This document shows positions 36,581 to 49,017 of a stretch of 64,000 nucleotides of DNA, piece by piece (position 1 is the first letter of the stretch; each line of letters starts with the position of its first letter). The stretch comes from Unio delphinus (Eukaryota; Mollusca; Bivalvia; Unionida; Unionidae). Under the pieces are notes generated by a model. It saw only the letters and a program-made list of their open reading frames with translations. It had not been told where the DNA came from and ran no database searches. The stretch is from the NCBI GenBank assembly GCA_029339505.1, contig JAQISU010000022.1, positions 20,447,001 to 20,511,000 of the forward strand. Reading direction: 5' to 3'. Both the position numbers and the translations under genes were made by a program.

Positions 36581-39500
36581 GGAAAAGGGAAATGAAGCTT
36601 TCTCAATTCCACAGGAAGACTCTATTCAGCGGGATGACCAATTTATATATCAAGGACTGTTATATACACTGGGCATCCCTTGTCAAAACAGATTTGATCT
36701 CCTTGGTGAAGCATGTTCTGAATATGGAACCTTACAAGCTACTTGTAAATATTCCAACAGGAACGATAGTTCAGATTTATACAATGATTATAAAAGTAGA
36801 AAATGCAGTTGTAGAAAAACTAATTTTTATACAGTAATGATAGTTGTAATGATGATCACTGTGAACATAGTTTTAATACTTTCAATGTCTCCTTGAGTGC
36901 CTCTAATAGCATTGATATTAGTCTCTTGAATTTTGGAGTTTCTAGCAAAGGTTTACGCATAGGTCATTTTAAATATTCAGGATTTTCGAGGAAAGATTGA
37001 TCAAGTGAAGTTACTGATAACCTCTCCAAATAATAATATCCATTTATTTGGACTCTCAGAACCAATGTTAACAGAAAATCAGGGTGACAATTTCTTATAT
37101 ATTAATGGCTATGAACAACCTTATTGTAAGGATAGGAAAGCAGGCGGTGGCGGGCTCCTTGTGTATGTTAAGACCGGTACTATTTGTAAAAGACGGGCAG
37201 ACCTAGAAATACAGGAAATAGAATAAATTTGGCTATAGATCACTCCAGAAAAAGCAAAGCCCTATTTAGTAGGTTTTGTGTATAGACCCCCATAATTACA
37301 TACTGATTGGTGTGAATATTTTGAACTTCAAGTAGATAAAATTTCAAATGAAGAGAAAGAATTTTACATTCTAGGTGATATAAATAGAGACCTTCTCAAT
37401 GATCATATAAAAGGGAATCGGATGAAATACATGTATTGATTCGTTAGGTATGGAGCAACTAATAAATGAACCCACCAGAGTAGCATCTACATCTAAAACA
37501 CTTATAGATCATATTTATACCAATACAAAAGAAAATGTTTTGGAAGTAATGGTTCCAAAGATTGGTATAAGTGATCACTTTCCAATTTTTCTAACACGTA
37601 AAGTCAATGGCAAATCAACAAAAAATAATATCCATAAATCCATTACTTATAAATCCTTTAAAAACTTTGATACTGTTAAATTCCTAGAAGATCTAAAACA
37701 GATTCCATGGAATACAGTCTAAATCATTGAGGATATTGATGATGGTTTAAATGTTTGGACAGATCTGTTCAATAGTATAGTTGACAAGCATGCCCTTTTA
37801 AAAACACACAGGATAAAGAAAAACAAACAGGATAAAGAAAGACCATCAGCCAGGCTGGATCTACCCAGAAAGTTTAGAAGCAATAAAGCAACGAAACCAA
37901 CTAAAATCAGTAGGAAATCAAACCGAATATAGTGTTTGGAGGAATAAAGTTCATAAAATGATGCATCAAGCCAAACAAGCGCACTACAAAAAAGTGTTGG
38001 ATGAAAACCAAAATAACCCGAAAGCTGTCTGGTTTTGGTGCGGGCAAATGTAAGCGTAAAGCTGAAATTTTATCCCTCAATCATGTGGGCATTTATACTG
38101 ATAATCCAAGGACATCTCAGATATTTTTAACAACTTTTTTGTTCAAATTGCTGAAAAACTTAAAGAACCCAGAACTTCATATGATTAGGTTTAACTCAAA
38201 CATTTTTGTGCTAAAAAACTACAAAACAATATAAAATTTGAAATTTCTGAAATGAGTCCAGAATTTGTGTTGAAATATTTTAAAACCATCGATGTTTGTA
38301 AAACTACAGGACTTGATATGATTGGACCAAGGCTACTAAAAGTGGCTGCACCTGCAATTGTAGAGAGTATATCATTCATTTGTAATGAAAGTATTAGGTC
38401 TAATAAATTTCCACAAACATGGAAAACTGCCAAGGTTATACCATTGCATAAAGCAGGAACAAAAGATGATGTAAATAACAACAGACCCATCTCTATCCTT
38501 CCTTTTTGTCTCACCAAATTACTAGAAAAACATGTACATGATTCTTTTCGCAACTATTTAAACACTTATGATCACATTCATGAAAATCAGTCTGGCTTTC
38601 ACCAGAATCACTCCTGTGAAACTGCATTTGTATCTTTGATTGATAAATGGCTGAAAGCGTTAGATCAAGGAGAAATGATAGGCACTATTATGGTTGATTT
38701 CGTAAAGCTTTTGTTCTTGTAGACCATGAAAATTTACTTGAACAACTAAAGATTTATGAATGCAGTGAAAACTACTTAAACTGGTTTTTACTTCTTACTC
38801 AACCGACAGAGTTCAAAAAGTATCTTTAAATGGTCAACTTTCTGAAAGCAAAAGTAATAATTGTGGAGTACCACAAGGCTCTATCCCTGGACCTCTGTTA
38901 TTCATTGTATTGATCAACGAATTACCTCTTAAGGTTAGAACTTCAATTTCTTCCACTGTCCTCTATGCAGATGATACTACACTGTCTGAGATTGGTAAAA
39001 CCAAAACGGTACTTGAAAATAACTCACAAGATGCTCTCAACAGACTTCAAGTATGGTGCAAGGAAAACGGTATGATCATAAATACAGAAAATACGAAAGC
39101 CCTACTAGTTACAACACAAAAAAAAAACGAGCAAGACTAGATAGTGACAAACTTTTTTTAACAATGTGAGCCTTAATATGACCTCTCGAGATAGAATTCT
39201 TCGTGTATTCGTAGATAACAATTTTACTTGGTCTCTTCACATCAAACAGATTTCAAAAACGATTAATTCTTATTTTGGCTACTGAGAAAAATCAAAGCAT
39301 TCTGTCCTCTTCTGTATCGGGTCATCTTTTATAAAAGGTATATTCATCCATATCTTGACTACTGTAATGTAATTTGGGGTAATACCTCAAATTGAAACAT
39401 AATGACACTTATACGGCTCCAAAATAGGGCTTGCCATTTAATTCAAGATCAGTGTATAGATAATTTTCAGGATACAATGAATAATATAAAAGCTTTAACA

Positions 39501-39610
39501 ATACATGAAAGAATATGTCTTAGAAAAGCCAAAATGATATATAAAAGTATCCATAAAATCCATTCCTGTCTATCTAAGCAATATCTTTCACCAAAGAGAT
39601 GCTGATGGTA
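36581..39610 (+). pseudogene. LINE copy 2 ORF2 (APE endonuclease + RT)
   Basis: Endonuclease motifs: GGGGLLVYVKTGTICKR (37146-37190), FYILGDINRDLL (near 37362), GISDHFPIFLTRK (37564-37600). RT: TAKVIPLHKAGTKDDVNNNR (38427-38485), ENQSGFHQNHSCETA, IMVDF followed by the shared frameshift at 38697-38702, GVPQGSIPGPLLFI (38867-38910) and VLYADDTTLS (38962-38990). Several stops are private to this copy, for instance the TAA in 'QEIE-stop' at 37224, plus a 20-bp duplication around 37810-37840 ('aacaaacaggataaagaaa'). The finger-palm order is that of CR1/L2 LINEs. Confidence 0.85.
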
Positions 39611-39935
39611 CTCCAAATTTAAGGTCAATAAGAAGAAAAATTACATTATACCTAGGCCTAAGAAGAAATTGTTTTTTAAAGTTTTCAATATACTGGTCCA
39701 GTAGTATGGAACAACAATCCCAGCAACATAAGGCAAGCTCCTAGCATTTCTAATTTTCATAATCAAAGTCGTAAATGGATGAAATCTTTAGAAAAGTGAA
39801 CAGTGCTAGTACCAAAAAAATTACTGCCTGCTTGTCTGTAACTTTCCATCATTTTCAAAGCTGAATGTTTCAACGCAGAATGATATTTTATGTTTTATGT
39901 TCTGTAACTAATTGAGTTACCTTCTCTAAATAAAG

Positions 39936-39997
<62 letters not shown>

Positions 39998-40318
39998 CAC
40001 CATATCGATTGAGAATATTAATAACAAAGTAATTTTGTCAGTAAGAACACAGGATAGTAGTTCAAAAATGTAGAAAATAGGTATTAGCCAACCTTTAGCG
40101 TGCTCTATGTGTTAGTAGTGTCACTTCGGTACTTCATACAATGCTCTGCAATGGGTTTATATCACGTTTTGAAGGATAACAATATGTTTAAAATGCACAT
40201 CTAAAAATTGAAAATCTAAAGGGCACTGTGTTTACAAAATGAATCAAATCTATCTCCCATTCAAAATTAATAGCTAGTGGCTATGAGTCTTTTTCTTAAT
40301 CTGACATTTGCATGCAGG
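39998..40318 (+). other. 3' flank shared with copy 3
   Basis: The DNA after the (TTA)n tail ('ccatatcgattg.gaatattaataacaaagtaa') is also found after copy 3 at 63629-63950. It lies outside the LINE and is duplicated with it. No gene. Confidence 0.8.
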
Positions 40319-40455
40319 CAGAGGCGTAGCAAGGGTGTTTGGAGCCCGGTAACAAGATTTATTTTTACGCCCCCACCCCACAAAAAAATTCATAGCCCAT
40401 TTCGGCGACCCACTAATCTGGCCCCTCTGCCCCCCCCATCCCAGCTACACCTCTA
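40319..40455 (+). mobile_element. hAT-like MITE, 137 bp
   Basis: Left end CAGAGGCGTAGCAAGGG, right end CCAGCTACACCTCTA (inverted, with the terminal G changed to A). Flanking 8-mers CATGCAGG and CATGCAAC match at 6 of 8 positions, as expected of an old hAT target duplication. The same insertion is present at 63951 in copy 3. Confidence 0.7.
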
Positions 40456-40648
40456 CATGCAACACAAAAACGGGGTAATGTGAACACTTAATGCAATAAG
40501 TCATCTTCAACGTGCAGCTGTGTGAATTCCTTATGACTCATTGTCCAATGGATGTGCGTCGCTAACAGTAACAAAAGCAGAACTGCCGCTTTCCCTCTAA
40601 ATCGTGTTGAACAAGCATTAAGATCGTATATTATTGGTTTATCTTCAT

Positions 40649-40741
<93 letters not shown>

Positions 40742-41132
40742 TAGAGTACATATACCGAATATATTCCTAGATCATATACCCAATTTATATACTTTTTGGT
40801 GGAGGGGTGCTCTCTCCCATTTTTATCTTCTCAGACCAGTTGTGGAGGCCCGCCTGCCCTGATATTTGGTGTTTGCTATATGAGCATATTTTGTTGTTGT
40901 TGTTTTTTTTACATTTTTTTCATGTTTGTTTTTATAAATTATTTTAAATAATATTTTTTATACATAAAATTGTTCGTTTTTTTTAAAGTTGTTTTTTTAA
41001 CGTTTTGAAAAGCATTTTAAATTATATGTACTCGTCGTTATTAAAAAACCCTGTCTCATGTTGTAATCTTGTTCTTTTTCCTTTGCTGTTGCTGTTTTGT
41101 TTGGTCTAGATAATTTGTCTTTCTTTCTGTTG
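40456..41132. other. No gene; (TA)n tract
   Basis: (TA)n at 40650-40740, then T-rich DNA. The homologous part of copy 3 lies beyond the window. Confidence 0.5.
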
Positions 41133-42352
41133 TTAACTGTTTTTGACTGGAAGTTTACTTGTGATTGCTTCTATTCTTTTCTCGATTGGTCTTTCTTTCG
41201 AGACTGATGTGATAATTTCTTTTGCAGATGTTATTTGTTTTGACCTTACATCTGTGTTTTCCTTCCCTGTTGATATCAACGTTTCCACTGGAGCTTGATT
41301 TGTATTTTCCTCAGTTCTTTTCTTTGTAGGTTTTATTATGTGGGCTCCTATTATACTCGCTATTCCCGGTTTCTCCTGTTGTGTTATTATTTGGGGCATT
41401 TGATTTCCAGTCAACTTTGTTGAATCAGTTAAAGTGATACTCGTCCGGTTTTGAGGGATTGTATTTTTTGGGTGTGTGTGTGTCTTTTTTCCCTGTTCCA
41501 ATGTCTCTACTCTATCTTGGTCTTGCTGTTTTTGTTGTTGTTGTTGCTGTAATCTCTTTCTTGAGTCAGAGTCGTTTTGTGAACATTTGAAGGGACTGTG
41601 ACCTGTCTCATAGCACCTCTTATATTTCTTGTCGTAAATACAACCTTTGTACCAGGTTTTGGCAAGAAAGCCATGCATAAAGTAGGACCTTTTGATTGTC
41701 TTTCATTGTTCTTTTTCTATTTCGAGTATTCGCATTCCATTTTTAATTATGGTTGTCTCAATGATTCCCAGCCTTGATGTAATTACTTGGATTGCAAACT
41801 TGTCTTTAAAGTGCTTGACCACTGCCTCTAATGTTATCTCTAAAGGAATATCGGAAATAAAAAGTTCTCTTGTTCTCTTTTTTTTTAAATCTTAATTTGA
41901 AATGGTTCTGGTTCTTCCACATTATGGGGCCTTTGTTCATCCGAAATTCCCCTAATGACAGTATGGGTTATTTCCCTTTCGGTATAATTATATACCCTAC
42001 ATATCCCATTGGGTTTACTGTGTCAAGCTTGTTGATATATCCTAGATTTGATACTTTAATAGCTATCATTATCTCTGTGGAACTTGGAAAGTTTTCCCTG
42101 GGTATTCTCGACGCATTTAAGAACTGCGCTCCTTCTTCGTACAGGTTGTGTAAATATCCTCAGTCCTCGTGTTCAACATTTTTGACCTTGAAAAACTGTT
42201 CAATGTACCTTATCTCCTTAGTATTGTCTTTCCTTCGCCATGCTATTTTTCTTTTACCATACAATATGTTATATCCTCATAGCCTTTTCTTCTTGCGCAT
42301 CCTATCTAAAGATCGTGGGACCTTTGCTCCCTCTCGCTGGTTTAGGTGGCAT
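41133..42352 (-). pseudogene. LINE ORF1 / gag-like remnant with RRM-like and zinc-knuckle parts
   Basis: Reading the minus strand from about 42350, broken frames give an RRM-like stretch (LFISDIPLEITLEAVVKHFK near 41800-41860), then KRCYETGHSPFKC, a CCHC knuckle in which the first Cys is Tyr. A 181-codon open stretch (41133-41678) follows, rich in Gln, Lys, Thr and Ser. This order (RRM, knuckle, polar tail) is typical of ORF1 in I/Jockey-type LINEs of molluscs and other invertebrates. No matching ORF2 is found to the left, so it is an isolated 5' fragment. The first part is broken by many stops; the polar tail is open but of low complexity. Confidence 0.6.
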
Positions 42353-42644
42353 TATCCTGTATAACATAATGTACATAATATAAAAAAAACGGGATATGAA
42401 AAAGGAATATAAAAGAGACACTTCATAAAGGGATTGAGACATAATAGTTATAGATGTATATAAAGGGAGAGATATATTATTAGAGCAGACAACTATGTCA
42501 GGGAACCATATAACTAAACTGTTGTGTAGAGGTGGACATAACTTTAGTATTTGTCCATCTGGATATAAACAATAGTGTGCAAAAATGACTTAAATAAGAA
42601 TATCACTGAACATACGTCACTCTGAAGCCGGAAGAAGAAAAACT

Positions 42645-43220
42645 CAGGTCTCACTAGTATCTTACAACAAAGCCTGACAATGTTTATATATGACCCTTGT
42701 ATCTTACAACAAACCCTGACAATATTTATATATTATTGTAGTATCTTACAAAAAATCCTGACAATGTTTATATATGACACTATTATATTTACAACCAAGC
42801 CTGACAAAGTTTATGTAGGATTAAACTAGTATCTTACAACAAATCCTGACAAAGTTTATATCTGACACTAGTATCTTACAACAAAGCCTGACATTCTTTA
42901 TATATGACACTAGTATCTTACAACAAAGCCTGACATTCTTTATATATGACACTATTATATTTACAATCAAGCATGACAATGTTTGTATATGTAGGATTAA
43001 ACTAGTATCTTACAACAAAGCCTGACAATGATTATATATGACACTAGTATCTTACAACAAAGCATGACAATGTTTCTATAAGATGACATGCTGTCTTATA
43101 GCAAAACCAGGCAACATTAAAACGAGATGGCATGAGGCTCTTACAGAAAAGCATGATAATATTTATATAAGATGAGAGCAGTATTATCGTAAAAGAAAGT
43201 CTGACAATGTTTATATTCTT
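42645..43220. repeat. About 43-bp minisatellite, 11-13 copies
   Basis: Units resemble GTATCTTACAACAAAGCCTGACAATGTTTATATATGACACTA, with some longer variants carrying 'TGTAGGATTAAA'. The last units (43080-43220) are strongly diverged. Confidence 0.93.
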
Positions 43221-43995
43221 AGGAGTTTATTAAGACTTGATTAAATCTAGTAACCTTGGCCATATTATCAAGGTCACAAGGCATTGTTTTAAGGTTAGAA
43301 ATGGACACTAAAATTGTGAACATTGATCGTCAATATTGGCATTTTTTCACAACCCTAATGTGATGCAGTTTACAAGAACCGACCTAATCAAAATTAGTTT
43401 CAAAATAAACCAAAAAATTCAGCTGAGAAAGTATATTTCATGAATAAAAATTATTTTAGATTTGTTACTAAATTATCTATGAATTTTCAAGATCTATAAG
43501 TAATATCGCAGCTTTGATTAGATTTCAGATAAAGCATGAAATAAGTCATTTTCCTTAATTTCCGTTTTCGTATTGGGTTTCTCAATTTTATAATGTATAT
43601 CTTTGAGAAAATGTAAAAATGTGTCCTCTGCATACTCTTTTAATAATACCTTTTTGATGCTAAGAAAAACAATGGATATGCTATATACAAACCTTTCACC
43701 TTTTAAACAAGTGAAAAATGCATACAGAAACTTACATTTTCGTAGCGCAATTCACCAATTTAATATCAACAGTACCATACTTATTACTATTACGTAGCTG
43801 GCATTTTTCCAGTTTGAAAATACCCTGACTGTATCAGCTATATTTGTCCTCCCATTAGTATGAAACAGATCATTCCAGAACACTTCATCATCCCTGAGAT
43901 ACCTTATATGTTTGATGTCGTCTTCCATTTCCTTGTGGAGAAGATTATCATCACTTCTGAAGATAAGCAAATTACTTTTTATGTATCTATTACCA
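43221..43995. other. No gene seen
   Basis: AT-rich sequence; ORFs of 64-72 codons without motifs. Confidence 0.45.
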
Positions 43996-43999
43996 ACTA

Positions 44000-45835
44000 A
44001 AGAAGACCTTAAGTAAAGCCCCAGAGAAGGGTGGCATCCCAGCAGAAGTCATCAAATGTGGTTGCATTGTGCTGCTCACAAACCTACACAACCTCCTTTG
44101 CCAGTGATGGGATGAGGGTGCAGTGCATCAGGACATGAGAGATGCCAACATCGTAACCTTGTACAAGAACAAAGGCGACAGAAGTGACAGCACAACTACA
44201 GGGACATACCCCTTCTTAGCTTCGTGGGCAAAGTCATCGCATGCGTCATCCTGAACAGACTGCAGATTCTTGCTGACAAAATATATCCAGAGTCACAGTG
44301 TGAGTTTAGCACTGAGAGGTCCACAATCAACATGATCTTCTCGATATTGTAAGCAGAGATGGATTCTTTACAATCCAGGTAAAGATAGGATACCCTCCAA
44401 TTCTGCCAAGCATGATCCAGTTCTTTCACGATGACTTGAAAGGCACAGTGCAGTATGGTGGCTCAATGTCTGACTCCTTCAACATCCTCAGCAGAGTGAA
44501 ACAGAGTTGCATCATAGCCCCCACCCTCCTCGGCATCTTTTTTGCTCTCCTGCTCAAGCATGCCTTTGGCCTGTCCACAGAGGGAATTTATCTGCATACT
44601 CGATCAGACGGCAAATTGTTTAACTTGTCATGACTAAAGGCAAAGAGCACAGTGTGTAAAGCATCCATCATGGGACATACTATTCACATATGACGCCGCT
44701 CTAGCCACACACACAAAAGCTGAGTTACAGCACCTGATGGATCACTTTGCTAATGCATGCAATGATTTTTGGCTGCCCATCGACCTAAATAAAACAAATG
44801 TGATGGATCAGAATGCATACTCCCCATTCATTATCATGAACAACTATGAAATTGGACTAGCCAGCCAGTTCACTTACCTTGGTTCTACTATCACCAACAA
44901 CTTATTGCTCGATGCTGAGCTCAACAAGAAGGCCCGTACCTAGGAAATTCTGGGCCCCAGGCAGCTGACAGAGTTCGGGCCCCTTTCGTGTGTCAAATAT
45001 GTGCGTATATTTTAAAACGCGGGCCCCTATCTAGCTCGGGTCCCTGACAAGTGCCATGGTTGTCCCCCCTAGGTGCGGGCCTGCAACAAGCATATACGAA
45101 AGGCATCAACAACCTCTCCAGGTTGTTGCAAAGAGTTTGGAACATCAGTATGCAGACCCGAAACACTAGGATATCCATGTAATGTGCCTGTGTAGCACTC
45201 TTCTGTATGCCAGTGAAACCTGACTCTGTACAGCTCACAAGAGAAAAGATTGATCGCCTTACACATGTGCTGTCTCTGACTCATCCTCGGGATTACTTGG
45301 AGTGATCGAGTAACAAACAACGAGATGCTTGAACGTGCTAAGATTCCCAACATGGTCACTCTCCTCTGCCAATGTTGCGTCTTCTGACTGGGCCATGTAC
45401 GTCAGATGGATGATGGAGAAATCCACAAAGACCTTCTTTATTCAGAACTTCTTTATTCGGAACTTGCTTCTGGCAAAAGATCAATCGGATGGCCACATCT
45501 CCACTTCAAGAATGTCTGCTGCAAGCATGACATAAAAGCCTTTGACATCAAAGTCAACATCGGGGTGAGTAGAGTTTGCTCTAGACAGACCCAGGTGGCA
45601 ACTATCTCTGATCACTGGTTTAAAAACTGGTGAGGACAAACTACGCTTCCTAGGTGTTGAAAAGCGATCTCTGAGAAAGACGAAGCAGCTCCAACACAAA
45701 CCAGACTCATCTTTCAAAATGCAGCAAGTACTGCCACAGCCGTGTCGGGCTACATAGCCACTGCAGATGCTGCACAGCCACTAACCGGGACATCTGTCAT
45801 GGGCGCATATCCATTGTCTGTCGAGTCTAATGTTA
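44000..45835 (+). pseudogene. Non-LTR reverse transcriptase remnant with internal MITE
   Basis: Conserved pieces in order: GGIPAEVIKCG (44026-44060), RDANIVTLYKNKGDRSDS (44138-44190), FFHDDLKGTVQYGGSMSDSF (44421-44480), FNILSRVKQSCIIAPTLLGIFF (44478-44540), STEGIYLHTRSDGKLFNL, then 'QFTYLGSTITNNLLLDAELNK' (44863-44925). After the inserted MITE, fragments of the C-terminal region follow to about 45650. The catalytic YADD region (near 44680) is destroyed. This is the RT of a LINE whose C-terminal region is common in marine invertebrate and fish genomes; clade not decided (RTE- or CR1-like). No endonuclease part remains on the left. Confidence 0.75.
44929..45083. mobile_element. 155-bp MITE inside the RT remnant
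   Basis: Left end AAGGCCCGTACCTAGG and right end CCTAGGTGCGGGCCTG are inverted repeats. The direct repeat CAACAAG flanks it (44922-44928 and 45084-45090). Skipping the element and one repeat copy restores a continuous RT frame. Terminal bases resemble hAT-type CAGG...CCTG. Confidence 0.8.
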
Positions 45836-45844
45836 GCAATATCT

Positions 45845-46010
45845 TCTAAGTGCACATTAGTGCACATTAATACATATTTATGCACACCAGTTCACATTAG
45901 TAAACATTAATACACATTATTACACATTAATACGCATTAGTACAAATCAGTATATATAATTACACATCAATACACATTAATACACTGTAGTACACATTAA
46001 TACATGGGGC
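45845..46010. repeat. ACATTAATAC-type simple repeat
   Basis: Irregular tandem copies of about 11 bp ('tacacattaatacacattagtac') over 165 bp. Confidence 0.9.
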
Positions 46011-46014
46011 CCCG

Positions 46015-46262
46015 AGTGATCGGGGGGGAGGGGGTCTAAAGCGATCTCCGTTATGGATAACTGCCATATCCCCTATGCGTCGTTTCGAATCACAGATTCA
46101 ACTAATATGGGTATGTGAGAAAGATTTTCCAATAGCTTATTGTCGGTTGGTGGTTCTTTCTGGGAGTTTCCTGGGCTCTTACTCCACCATTAATACTGGC
46201 CGCCATGTTTAGCCTATCTTTTGCTGAAACATGGCGTAAAATCCTACAACAACAACATTGAT
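46015..46262 (+). mobile_element. SINE, 3' part with (CAA)n tail
   Basis: The segment 'gtcggttggtggttctttctgggag...ctccaccattaatactggccgccatg...ggcgtaaaatcctacaacaacaaca' matches the 3' region of SINEs common in mollusc genomes. Polymerase III boxes are not identifiable, so it may be 5'-truncated. Confidence 0.55.
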
Positions 46263-46984
46263 ACACATTAGTTCACATTGGTTTTCATTAATATCCTGAT
46301 CAAATTGCTTTTAAATCAGTGTATTAAGCTCCCACTTGCTCTTGAGTTAATTGAATTTGAAAATCCTTGCATGTTGTATGCTATTTGCTTTTATCCTTCT
46401 TTATTCTATTAACATTAGTGATTAGAAGACAAAAATAAAATTTGATTGTGCCTTTTTCATGCATAGTTATTTGGTGAACTTTCCTTATCTTGTCATAATT
46501 GTGACTACAAATTCATGTTGATTCATATTATTCTTCATTACAAATCATTTTAATTCACATTCCTTTGGTAACAAAGAATGCACAAACCATTTTCCTTCAT
46601 ATTATGTACCCAGTTTTTGAACACAGACTCCATTTCAAAGTTAGTGTCAATTAGCCAGATTAGGGAGTTAGACTAGATGCCACCTTATATATTATTTATC
46701 TAAATCTCTATGAGGTGTGGCCTTCCACTACAAGATATCGAGTTCTCCTTTTCCTACATGGTTTGGATTTCTGGATGGACCATGACCAGATGGTAGTGAG
46801 GTCATTGGTGTCGGCTGAGGATATACATAGCATATTGATATTGGATAAATCAATAGGACAGGAATGGATATTTTCCAAGCTCTCTAGGGTGGTGGATAGC
46901 CATCTACTGCCTTCTGAGTCTACTGCTAATAACAGTCCATCAGATACCCTAGAGGAGTAACTGGTTTAAACTAATGTTTCCCCA
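46263..46984. other. No supported gene
   Basis: An 81-codon plus-strand ORF (46715-46960; VVRSLVSAEDIHSILILDKS) has protein-like composition but no family I recognise and no neighbouring exon signals. Confidence 0.35.
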
Positions 46985-47125
46985 TGTCCTGATTGACATC
47001 AAGTTGGTTACTTATTCCTTATTCCTTATTCCCGATTGAATAAGGAATAAGTAACCAGTTACCGATTAAATAAGGAATAAGTAACCAGTCACTTATTCCC
47101 TATTCAGCTTTGTTCTACATGCATT
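46985..47125. repeat. Palindromic repeat, copy 1
   Basis: 'TTACTTATTCCTTATTCC...GGAATAAGGAATAAGTAA'-type inverted repeats form potential hairpins. The whole segment, from 'ctgattgacatcaagttgg' to 'ctacatgcatttggt', recurs in the same orientation at 53758-53900. Confidence 0.85.
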
Positions 47126-47147
47126 TGGTAGTAGTTCAAACAAACAA

Positions 47148-47640
47148 TCAAACAACATCAGCATCCGTTTTAGTCAATAACGACCTTGCTTCTTTTATAT
47201 ATACTAGCAACGTCAACGCGTATTTGTACGTATATTTGCGACTACCAGTTTTGATTGTATCCTGTGGTAAAATATCAGCCTGATAAACTTCATCAGGAGT
47301 GCTGACATCACAATATGCGTGCTGAATTCGTTTAGATGGTGGTAGATAAATTTGCCATATTGCATCTCGTACTGACCATTTTGCAACAACAGAACCTTAA
47401 CATTTGCAGCATCGTCGAGTTTCCTAAAAGCTGCTGGACCTCTTCAATATCATCTTGGGCTATAATACATCGATTTCATAATTTTATAATCGGTTGATTA
47501 ATTACCAGCTCCGAATAATACTTTACCTTTTATCGCTGATCTTTCTAACCAATTAGCTAATGATTCTCTCAAATATTGTATCTTTTGTGAAAATTGAATG
47601 CGTGAATTTATATCACATCTGCAGTATGTCGTTGTTCTAA
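47148..47640 (-). pseudogene. Unrecognised coding remnant
   Basis: Two minus-strand stretches read like protein. The left one (47148-47396, about 82 codons) includes RDAIWQIYLPPSKRIQHAYC and ends KTDADVV-stop. The right one (about 47490-47640) includes QYLRESLANWLERSAIKGKV followed by LFGAGN-stop. Stops and frame changes separate them. Composition is less AT-biased than nearby DNA. I do not recognise the family; a fragment of a viral or transposon replication or structural protein is possible. Confidence 0.35.
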
Positions 47641-47664
47641 ATCTTGACTTTAATACACTACACC

Positions 47665-48560
47665 GTAAATATGACACACTTTATCAATTTGGGTGGCTAG
47701 ATTTGTATATATAGGTCTCATCAGCGTACAGCTGGTGAGGCACTGGATGGTGATCTATGACACTTGAGAGCGGCTGAGTGTATAAAATGAGCAGAACTGG
47801 TCCAAGAACACCACAACATGATTCAATTGGGCTGGAGTGTTTTTCATTTTGCAGATACAATTTGTGTCCTGTTGACTAAGTAGGACCTGAACCACAGTAA
47901 GGCTGTATTGTGAATGCAAAATACATCTACATGCTGGAAACGGTGAAGTAATATATCATGGTCTATTGTGTCAAATGCTGCAGACAAATCAAGGAAGGTG
48001 AGGACTGTAATCTTTCCGCTATCCGAAGCAGAGAGAATGTAATTAAATACTTTCAGAAGAGTTGTTTCAGTACTGTGGTAAGAGAGATATGCAGACTGTA
48101 CGTTGGCAAAAAGACTGTTTGAATTCAGATGAGATACAAGTTGGGTTAGAACAACTTTTACTAAGATTTGTTATATGAACGGGTGATTAGAAACTGGGCA
48201 GTAGTTCTTTAAATCGTTATGGTCGCGTGTTGGTTTCTTCAGCAGAGTCTTTACAATGGCAGTTTTGAAAAATGATGGCAATTCCCAGATGATAGAGAGG
48301 TATTAATAACATCAGTTAGTGAAGGCATTATTGGATCAAAGCACTCAAGCAGCAGTGGTGATGGAATTGGATCAAGATCATATGATATGTGTGCACTCTT
48401 CATGACAATTGTCCGTACAAAATCCATCGAGACAGGATCAAATTCTGCTAACGGTTGTCGCTAAAATTATGTATCGCAACTGTGTGGGTACAAGGAGTCA
48501 ATTGAAATTGTGTTATCAAGCTTATCTCTAATGGTTTGTACCTTGTCACGGAAGAAATTT
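47665..48560 (-). pseudogene. L2/CR1-like LINE reverse transcriptase fragment
   Basis: On the minus strand: FFRDKVQTIRDKLDNTIS (48500-48560), FDPVSMDFVRTIVMKSAHIS, DLDPIPSPLLLECFDPIMPS (48330-48400), later LDLSAAFDTIDHD-like motif A in broken frame (near 47950-48000), LGPVLLILYTQPLSSVI (near 47740-47800) and QLYADETYIY (near 47695-47725). The catalytic YADD is YADE and the GVPQGS motif has lost its QGS. A long series of stops shows it is old. Different from the three CR1-like copies. Confidence 0.75.
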
Positions 48561-48579
48561 TCAAACAGGTTAAGACGGT

Positions 48580-49017
48580 CTACTGGTGAGAACATTTTGT
48601 TATTCTTCGCTGGAAGAACTCCCCCAACCACTTGCCTCCTTTTTTAAACTGGCTATCACTTGCTTTGTTATCATAGTACCTTTTGTATCTTACGCTGACT
48701 TTGCTATCATAGTACCTTTTGTATCTTACGCTGACTTTGCTGCACAATTGTATATGATATTCTAACCTTTCTTGAAAATCTAACACATAAAGATATGTAC
48801 TCTTTACTTCACTATCATCTACTTTTCCAGCCCATAACTCTTTGAGAATCTTCATGGGACCGTAAATTATTCTGCCATACAATACCTCAAAAAGTGTAAG
48901 CCCCAAAATTTCTTGTCCATCCTCCCGGTATGCAAATAACATTGCATTTGTGTATTTGCCCCAATCTCTTGATCGTTCAGAACATACTCGTTTCAACATT
49001 TTTTGAATTTCTGACAT
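48580..49017 (-). pseudogene. Ty3/gypsy integrase C-terminal fragment
   Basis: A 145-codon open frame: MLKRVCSERSRDWGKYTNAM followed by LFAYRE, then FEVLYGRIIYGPMKILKELW, VLDFQERLEYH and RYKRYYD...FKKGGKWL. This is the end of a gypsy-type integrase (after the DDE catalytic core) running into the GPY/F module, which helps bind and join cDNA to host DNA. A 36-nt tandem duplication repeats SKVSVRYKRYYD. The catalytic core and other pol domains are absent and no LTR was recognised. The neighbour on the left is the unrelated RT fragment. Confidence 0.8.

Larger units (their letters stand above)
34960..39997 (+). mobile_element. CR1-like LINE, copy 2
   Basis: ORF1 Met at 34960, ORF2 to about 39610, then 3' UTR with AATAAA at 39928-39933 and a (TTA)n tail at 39937-39997. 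It lacks about 130 bp of 3' UTR that copies 1 and 3 have (between 'atgttttatgt' and 'tctgtaactaattgag'). Flanking DNA on both sides is the same as for copy 3. Confidence 0.9.
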
